The notes beneath the pieces were generated by a model. It saw only the letters and a program-made list of their open reading frames with translations. It ran no database searches and was not told the origin of the DNA. The translations under genes were made by a program, and so were the position numbers. Shown one piece after another: positions 34,322 to 38,784 of a stretch of 38,784 bases of DNA. Origin of the DNA: Desulfotignum sp. Its GTDB lineage: Bacteria > Desulfobacterota > Desulfobacteria > Desulfobacterales > Desulfobacteraceae. Each line of letters opens with the position of its first letter. Within the stretch, counting starts at the first letter, position 1. The stretch spans positions 73,399 through 112,182 of the forward strand of contig JAABSO010000009.1 of assembly GCA_011390335.1 (NCBI GenBank). Reading direction: 5' to 3'.

Positions 34322-35455
34322 TTATCCTGCGTTTTCAATGGCCTGAAATTTTTTCATAAATTTTGTATCAATATAATCCTTAATTGTAAAGGCAAGCCTG
34401 CCGCCGAATACGATCTTTTTTTTCTTGAGAACCCCCTGGCCGCCGCCGAGATTGAACACCAGCAGATAATCCGGTCCAGGTTCAAACGGCATCAGGTCTC
34501 TGCCTTCCAGGGCAGCCATGAGGTTATGAAGCAGAACCGGGTTCTGCCGCACTGCATAGACCCCCACCTTGTCCAGTGGCTGATCTTTAAAATAGATGCA
34601 GTCGCCGCCTCCGAAAATCTGCGGATTTCCCACACTCTGCAGATACTTATTCACCAGCAGGCCCTTGTCCGGCCCCACAGGCAGGCCAGATTTTTCAAAA
34701 ATACCTGAGGGTGTCACCCCTGCTGCCATGAAGGTAAAATCTGTGTCATACTGTTTTTTGGATTCAAGGGTGACATGCGATCTGGTCACCTGCTGGACCC
34801 GTGCGTTTTCGAGAATCCGGATCTTTCTTTTTTCCAGAACAGCTTTTATCCGGTCCCGGATTTTTTCAGAAAACCGCCCCATGAACCGGGATGCGCAAAA
34901 AATGCTGATGGTCGGCATATGCCCTCCTGTATCCCGGGCCAGCTGCCATACATTGCCTGCCACCTCAGCAGAGGAGGGGCCGCCCCCCACCACACTGACC
35001 CGGATCTGCTTTTGGCCAAACAATGCCTGCAGTTTTTCTGAGGCTTCCAGCAATTTTTCAATGGGTTTGACAGGATAGACATTGTCCGGTTCCTGTCCAT
35101 CTGCTGTACCGACACCGGCCATGGGTACATAAGACCCGGCATTGCAGGAAAGCACATCATAGGAAACCGTGCTGCCGGACAGGGTAAACACAGTTCTGGT
35201 TTCAGGGTCGATATGGGTTACCCGGTCCTGGATGAATCGGCCGCCCTGGCTTTTTACCACATCTTTGGTGGCAAACCGGACCTGCTCGGGCAGATAGGTT
35301 TTTCCCAGCATGCCGGGTCCCATTCCCGAATAATAATGGTATATGGACGGTCCGATGACCGTTACGGTGCAGCCTTTTTCCACAAACTCTTTGATATTTT
35401 CCAGTGTGACCATGTGTGCATGGCCGCCCCCCACCAGTACCAGGTGTTTTTTCAT
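34322..35455 (-). CDS. FAD-dependent NAD(P)H oxidoreductase, SelD-partner type
   Basis: A 377-residue pyridine nucleotide-disulfide oxidoreductase fold. The N-terminus MKKHLVLVGGGHAHMVTLEN is the FAD motif with the GGGHAH variant. The NAD-binding motif is VSVVGGGPSSAEVAG, and the second FAD contact is IFGGGDCIYF, followed by GVYAVRQNPVLLHNLMAAL. This arrangement is the one fused to selenide-water dikinase in bifunctional SelD proteins and shared with Ndh-like enzymes. No redox-active Cys pair of a disulfide reductase is seen. The start at ATG 35455 is preferred (GGAG upstream); a GTG at 35497 overlapping the upstream stop is the alternative. It follows the Sec-rhodanese gene by 38 bp, so both are probably cotranscribed. 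Confidence 0.85.
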   Translation of the reverse strand: MKKHLVLVGGGHAHMVTLENIKEFVEKGCTVTVIGPSIYHYYSGMGPGMLGKTYLPEQVRFATKDVVKSQGGRFIQDRVTHIDPETRTVFTLSGSTVSYDVLSCNAGSYVPMAGVGTADGQEPDNVYPVKPIEKLLEASEKLQALFGQKQIRVSVVGGGPSSAEVAGNVWQLARDTGGHMPTISIFCASRFMGRFSEKIRDRIKAVLEKRKIRILENARVQQVTRSHVTLESKKQYDTDFTFMAAGVTPSGIFEKSGLPVGPDKGLLVNKYLQSVGNPQIFGGGDCIYFKDQPLDKVGVYAVRQNPVLLHNLMAALEGRDLMPFEPGPDYLLVFNLGGGQGVLKKKKIVFGGRLAFTIKDYIDTKFMKKFQAIENAG

Positions 35456-35493
35456 GAGATGCGCTCCGGTTTTTCTTTTTTCCGGCTGTTGGT

Positions 35494-36324
35494 TCACAGG
35501 GTGTCCATCAATTTTCCCAGCCGTTCCAGGTGCTGTTTTTCCTCATCAGCGATACCATGGACAATGGCTGCAGAATCGGTGTTTTTCATGCGTGCCCCCA
35601 CCCGCTGATACAGATCCAGGGCCTGGGCTTCAATGGACATGGCCAGAGATATCACCTCTTTTTCCACAGTCAGGTCCGGATCAAACAGTTCCAGGTACTG
35701 GTCTGTGGTCAATCCCCCCTCCAAGGCTGATTTTTCCACCATGGCATCAAATTGTTCCCGGGACACAACAGCATCATCCATCCGCTCATAGGTATCAAAA
35801 ACAACATCCTGGTGCTTGATCTCAATGGCAGCCAGTTTCTCAAACAATGCCTGCACCGCAGGGGTCCGGGCCTTGTCAGCCATATCCAGGTAGAACCGGT
35901 GCAGCCCCTGCTCCAGGGAATAGGCCACCTTGAGAAAGTCCTGTGGGGATTCTGTGCCGTCAAACAGTTCCATGCCAAGCGCCTGGGGCCCCACAGCAGT
36001 CTTGCCCTCCCAGGCATTGATACCGCCGGATACATTATATACCTGATTAAAGCCTCGGCCTGACAGCATCTGTGCAGCCACCCGGCTGCGCCCGCCGACC
36101 GTTCAGTAAACCAGGGTGGGCTTGTCCGGATCCAGTTCAGACATCCGGTCTGAAAGCTGCGGCAAAGGTATGAGCACAGCCCCGGGGATGTGACTTTCCT
36201 GATACTCGGAGGGCTGGCGCACATCCAGGATGGTGATATCCTCAGGAGAATGGTCTGATATCATTTCCTGTGTTTCCCTGTAGTCTTTGGATTCTACCGG
36301 GGTAAAAAACTGCATCCATTTCAT
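35494..36324 (-). CDS. Selenocysteine-containing rhodanese-ferritin fusion protein
   Basis: A 276-residue protein if the in-frame TGA at 36103-36105 is read as selenocysteine (residue 74). Residues 1-110 are a rhodanese domain: DITILDVRQPSEYQESHIPG, then LVY-U-TVGGRSRVAAQML, where the catalytic Cys position is exactly the UGA, then YNVSGGINAWEG. Residues about 125-276 form a rubrerythrin-like di-iron helical bundle with SLEQGLHRFY, AIEIKHQDV, SMSIEAQAL-type and DEEKQHLERL motifs. Coding similarity is uninterrupted across the UGA and a bacterial SECIS-like hairpin follows it. If UGA were a stop, the product would end inside the active site. AAAGGA precedes the ATG, which overlaps the sagB-like stop (ATGA). 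Alternatives are a nonsense mutation or sequencing error. Confidence 0.85.
36074..36105 (-). promoter_or_regulatory. Bacterial SECIS-like hairpin behind the in-frame UGA
   Basis: On the - strand, 13 bases after the UGA (36103-36105), GCAGCC and GGCTGC form a perfect 6-bp stem with a GGGT tetraloop (36074-36089). The loop starts 19 nt after UGA and has G as its first base, matching the bacterial SECIS rule (loop 16-37 nt downstream, G in the first two loop positions). A lower helix CGGTC with GGCCG may extend it. Confidence 0.75.
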
Positions 36325-37889
36325 GGCATATTTCCTTTCTTTTTCACAGGACCTGCCGCCACAGCGTAGAGCAGGACACTGCCGGTTTTCAACGCCAGAA
36401 GTTCTGCTGCTTCTGTATCATACATGGCACCGATGCCACAGCACCCGAGGCCGAACGCTTCTGCTGCAAGGTAAATACGCTGGCCTGCCCTGCCCGCATG
36501 CATCATAACATACCGGTATCCCCTGGATCCCAATGCCGATTCCACGGCACCAAGATCCGCCAGAAACAAAAAATTCACAGCAGCTCGACCGATCCAGGCC
36601 TGATCCAGGCAGGTTCGGGCCAGCGCGTTTGCCAGGCTGCCAGTGTGCATGCATGCCAGCTGCGACCCATCCGGAGAAAGGGTATACAATCCGTCTGCCA
36701 GACCTTCCAGGTTCTGACAGATCATTGCCGGTACAAGAAAGGCGTTTGCCGATGCACCTGTCTCTTCAGGGGTATGGTCAGAAAAAATCCCTGAAAAAAC
36801 CTGCCTGAAAAAAGCCGCCCACACAGAACAGGGCAGTTCACGGGCAATAAAATTGCGGCGGGATCGCCTGTGTGTAACTGCACGACGAAAAAAAACCTCA
36901 GGACAAAAATCGGATGCCGGCATGGGTCTACCCCCTGAAGGGCTGTGCTGAAAAACATTAGGGAATGCATCCGGCACCCGGGAGTGCACAATTGCGGACC
37001 CTGCCTTGTACGCTTTTTCCAAAATCTCATACCGGACAGGGGCAAATGGTTCAGGCCCCGGTTCGGCAGGATGAAACGGTTGTGTATCAGGCCTATCTTC
37101 TTCGGCAGTATCCGAGCCCAGAAAAAGGCAGGCCAGAGGCACTTCGCAGGAAATATCCAGATCCAGACCCTGGATCAGGCGCTGGTCATCAAAATCATAC
37201 CCCACCCGGGCACCTACCCCTTCCTCCCTTGCTGCAAGCATCACCGATTCAGCCAGATGGCCGGCATCTAAAAGTAGATACCTGAAGGCCCGTTCCCTGT
37301 ATTTCCAGGCAGAATGATAAAAAATGCCTGTGATAACCAGGTATGCGCCTGCACGTGCCAGGTCAGGCGCTGGTTTTTTCATCTCCAGTGGCCGGGAATT
37401 GATTTTGCATAAAAATCCCTGAACCGTGTCACAATAATACAATCCTGTCTCAATACCAGGCATCGTCTGTACCGACAGATACAGTTGACAGGGATACAGC
37501 CCCCCTGCGGAGGGCACGCTCCGGAACAAGATACCCCGGGCCCTGTCTGCCAGGGTCACCCCATAGGACAGGGCCAGCATCCGAGAAACCGTTTTCAGAT
37601 CCACCGGTTTTTTTTGTTCTTTATCCGGCACATGCCGGGCCATCACCTGGCCCACTGTGGCATCCATGTCTGTCAGGGCCTGATTCCCGGCAGAAGTCTG
37701 GTGGGTGCCGGCAGCTTTTTCCAGAGGAATACGGCCCTGACAGGCATAGGTTTTAAACGGCGCCGGATACCTTGAAAAATCCAGTGAATGGGGGGAAATC
37801 CTGTGCCGGAAATGGCTGGTGCGATTATGGTACTGGACAGCCGACACAGGCGGATCAGGTGTTGTCCGAACCATCATCCTCCTGGACAT
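36321..37889 (-). CDS. SagB/ThcOx-type nitroreductase-like flavin oxidoreductase (two domains)
   Basis: A 522-residue FMN-dependent oxidoreductase with two nitroreductase-fold halves. The N-terminal half (about 20-255) has YHNRTSHFRHRISPHSLDF, SVPSAGGLYPCQLYL and LLLDAGHLAESVML. The C-terminal half (about 310-515) has RRSRRNF, a degraded FMN loop and AGRAGQRIYLAAEAFGLGCC. The SagB/ThcOx family oxidises thiazolines or oxazolines in RiPP pathways, but stand-alone members of unknown function are common in anaerobes. No YcaO cyclase or precursor peptide is near, so a RiPP role is doubtful. It overlaps the zinc-ribbon gene by about 35 bp and the selenoprotein gene by 4 bp. In-frame ATGs at 37877 and 37874 are alternative starts. 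Confidence 0.85.
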   Translation of the reverse strand: MSRRMMVRTTPDPPVSAVQYHNRTSHFRHRISPHSLDFSRYPAPFKTYACQGRIPLEKAAGTHQTSAGNQALTDMDATVGQVMARHVPDKEQKKPVDLKTVSRMLALSYGVTLADRARGILFRSVPSAGGLYPCQLYLSVQTMPGIETGLYYCDTVQGFLCKINSRPLEMKKPAPDLARAGAYLVITGIFYHSAWKYRERAFRYLLLDAGHLAESVMLAAREEGVGARVGYDFDDQRLIQGLDLDISCEVPLACLFLGSDTAEEDRPDTQPFHPAEPGPEPFAPVRYEILEKAYKAGSAIVHSRVPDAFPNVFQHSPSGGRPMPASDFCPEVFFRRAVTHRRSRRNFIARELPCSVWAAFFRQVFSGIFSDHTPEETGASANAFLVPAMICQNLEGLADGLYTLSPDGSQLACMHTGSLANALARTCLDQAWIGRAAVNFLFLADLGAVESALGSRGYRYVMMHAGRAGQRIYLAAEAFGLGCCGIGAMYDTEAAELLALKTGSVLLYAVAAGPVKKKGNMP

Positions 37890-38040
37890 CAGTTTCCAGT
37901 TTCATCATGCATTCATGGCATTCCAGCTCAATATTGGGCACATCGCCATATTTTTTTTTGATCTCCTCTTCCGTCAGATGGGAGGTGCCGGCGCACCCGC
38001 ACCGGGGACAAGAGGTGCTGATTCTATATTTTTTGCCCAT
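37855..38040 (-). CDS. Small zinc-ribbon protein, 61 aa
   Basis: A 61-residue acidic protein with a CPRCGC motif near the N-terminus and a CHEC motif around residue 42, four cysteines suited to bind zinc. The rest is helical and highly charged (EEEIKKKYG and a C-terminal Asp/Glu run). I do not recognise a named family. The ATG at 38040 is chosen because AAGGAG lies six bases upstream; GTG at 38043 is closer than optimal. It follows the rubredoxin-like gene by 11 bp and overlaps sagB, so it is part of the same operon. Confidence 0.8.
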   Translation of the reverse strand: MGKKYRISTSCPRCGCAGTSHLTEEEIKKKYGDVPNIELECHECMMKLETDVQEDDGSDNT

Positions 38041-38051
38041 CACGTTCTCCT

Positions 38052-38216
38052 TTAATTTTTGCCCGAAATTCTCGGGTCACTGGGTGTTCCTGCACAATCA
38101 GGGGTATAGCAGGAATTGTCCACAAAAGAGCAGTCTTTTTTACAGCTCGGGCATTTTTCCGGCGGTGTCTCCGCCTCCAGGTTGTATCCGCATTTGTCAC
38201 AAATCCAGCTGGTCAT
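38052..38216 (-). CDS. Rubredoxin-like small protein, 54 aa
   Basis: A 54-residue protein, short enough to be overlooked. It reads MTSWICDKCGYNLEAETPPE followed by KCPSC, the two CxxC knuckles of rubredoxin-like zinc/iron domains. A second cysteine-rich stretch, CSFVDNSCYTPDCAG, follows, giving four further cysteines (29, 36, 41 and the CPSC pair nearby). Such proteins occur beside rubrerythrins in sulfate reducers. AAGGAGG five bases before the ATG is the best ribosome site of this operon. It is the first gene of the redox island; its own promoter upstream is unclear. Confidence 0.85.
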   Translation of the reverse strand: MTSWICDKCGYNLEAETPPEKCPSCKKDCSFVDNSCYTPDCAGTPSDPRISGKN

Positions 38217-38784
38217 AACAGCCTCCTTACATGGTTATGGGTGAACAGGTGTTTCAGTTTTCTGGCACACCTTATAAATTAACATACGGTAAAGATATAA
38301 TCAAAAAACATGCCAGCAGTCGCATTTATTGCTGTAGAAAAGAAGATAGTATCTCCATCATACCACAACCCCGGCAATCGTCAAACACAAATATCCTGAA
38401 TATCCCAGGCCAACTGCATGTAAAGCAGCATGGGAACTTTTTATGTACTGTCCCAGAAAGCGGCTTAGTGCCGGCCTGGAATCCACGGGATGGCTCCGAC
38501 AGTCCGTCAGCAAGGTACCCCCACCAGGGGCTTCGCCATACAAGCCATTTGTATCCCCGCACCTCCATTCAGGATCTCCGCTTCCCTCTGCCATCAGCGA
38601 CTAGTGCCGGGGGGTTCCTGTGGGTTGAATCCCATTCTGACCCGTTTGCTACAGGGTGTTGGGCATGCAAAGCGTTAAGAAGGGCAAACTTCCATGAGAA
38701 GGCTTATGTCAAGAACAAATTCGTTCACGAATTATCCTTTCCCTCCATCCAACGAGTCTCGACCGTCACGCTTCCATCCGCACT
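38217..38784. other. Right-end region without an identifiable gene
   Basis: About 570 bp upstream of the rubredoxin-like gene. The first 100 bp are AT-rich and should hold its promoter (TTGATT near 38315 on the - strand, without a convincing -10). From about 38330 on the base composition rises and changes in character. Reading frames of up to about 80 residues exist on both strands but show no family. GGGTTGAATCCC at 38631-38642 looks like a tRNA T-arm but has no tRNA around it. This may be decayed mobile DNA. Confidence 0.3.

Noticed and set aside
36103..36324. Separate 73-residue truncated rhodanese
   Set aside because: It ends just before the catalytic residue, and the same frame continues as conserved rhodanese and ferritin sequence after a UGA with a SECIS-like hairpin. 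Treated as one selenoprotein gene.
36321..37889. SagB-type gene as evidence for a thiazole/oxazole peptide cluster
   Set aside because: No YcaO cyclase, precursor peptide or transporter nearby; stand-alone SagB-like enzymes are frequent in anaerobes.
38625..38650. Possible tRNA T-arm (GGGTTGAATCCC)
   Set aside because: The loop lacks the standard TTC sequence and no acceptor, D or anticodon stem can be drawn around it.

Overview
The window most likely comes from a sulfate-reducing deltaproteobacterium of the Desulfobacterales (Desulfobacteraceae-like). This is inferred from recognisable families rather than from a marker gene: DVU0298- and DVU0772-type proteins, a rubrerythrin/rubredoxin/ferredoxin redox set, ADP-forming acyl-CoA synthetase, many [4Fe-4S] and zinc-ribbon proteins, and a gene that only makes sense if UGA is read as selenocysteine.

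Left part (1-6263, + strand). The window opens on the last codons of a sensor kinase. Next come a YwbE-like protein overlapping a methyltransferase, a small AT-rich orphan, and a hybrid histidine kinase with six PAS domains. Behind the kinase lies a decayed copy of its own leader joined in frame to a broken IS66-type transposase fragment, so the locus has been rearranged by duplication and insertion.

Central metabolism and envelope (6300-18677). On the - strand are a complete 2-oxoglutarate dehydrogenase operon (E1-E2-E3), an M48 lipoprotein protease and a YyaL/DUF255 thioredoxin-like protein. A 46-residue entericidin-like lipoprotein sits next to two + strand genes for a YtxH-like and a DUF948-like protein. 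An ADP-forming acyl-CoA synthetase on the - strand closes this part.

Sigma-54 unit, ClpB and cysteine synthesis (18852-26776). A near-consensus sigma-54 promoter precedes a DVU0298-type gene, a small orphan, a ferredoxin and a PAS-AAA-Fis sigma-54 activator. ClpB converges on the activator with 2 bp between them. A cysteine-rich HTH protein then overlaps cysE, which overlaps cysK.

Fe-S assembly to proline (26963-32835). nifU, nifS and an SLC13 permease form a tight - strand operon with a dyad inside its promoter. A TIGR02757 gene follows. The next stretch without a gene encodes a strongly structured RNA of about 195 nt, probably 6S RNA, ahead of proC.

Redox island (32871-38216, - strand). 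In order of transcription: a rubredoxin-like protein, a zinc-ribbon protein, a SagB-type flavin oxidoreductase, a rhodanese-ferritin fusion whose catalytic residue is encoded by in-frame UGA, a SelD-partner-like FAD oxidoreductase, a ferredoxin, a rubrerythrin and a DVU0772-type protein with tandem PerR-like boxes. The selenoprotein would be cut into two fragments, or called a pseudogene, by ordinary gene calling, and it is the most striking item here. The last 570 bp hold nothing I can identify.
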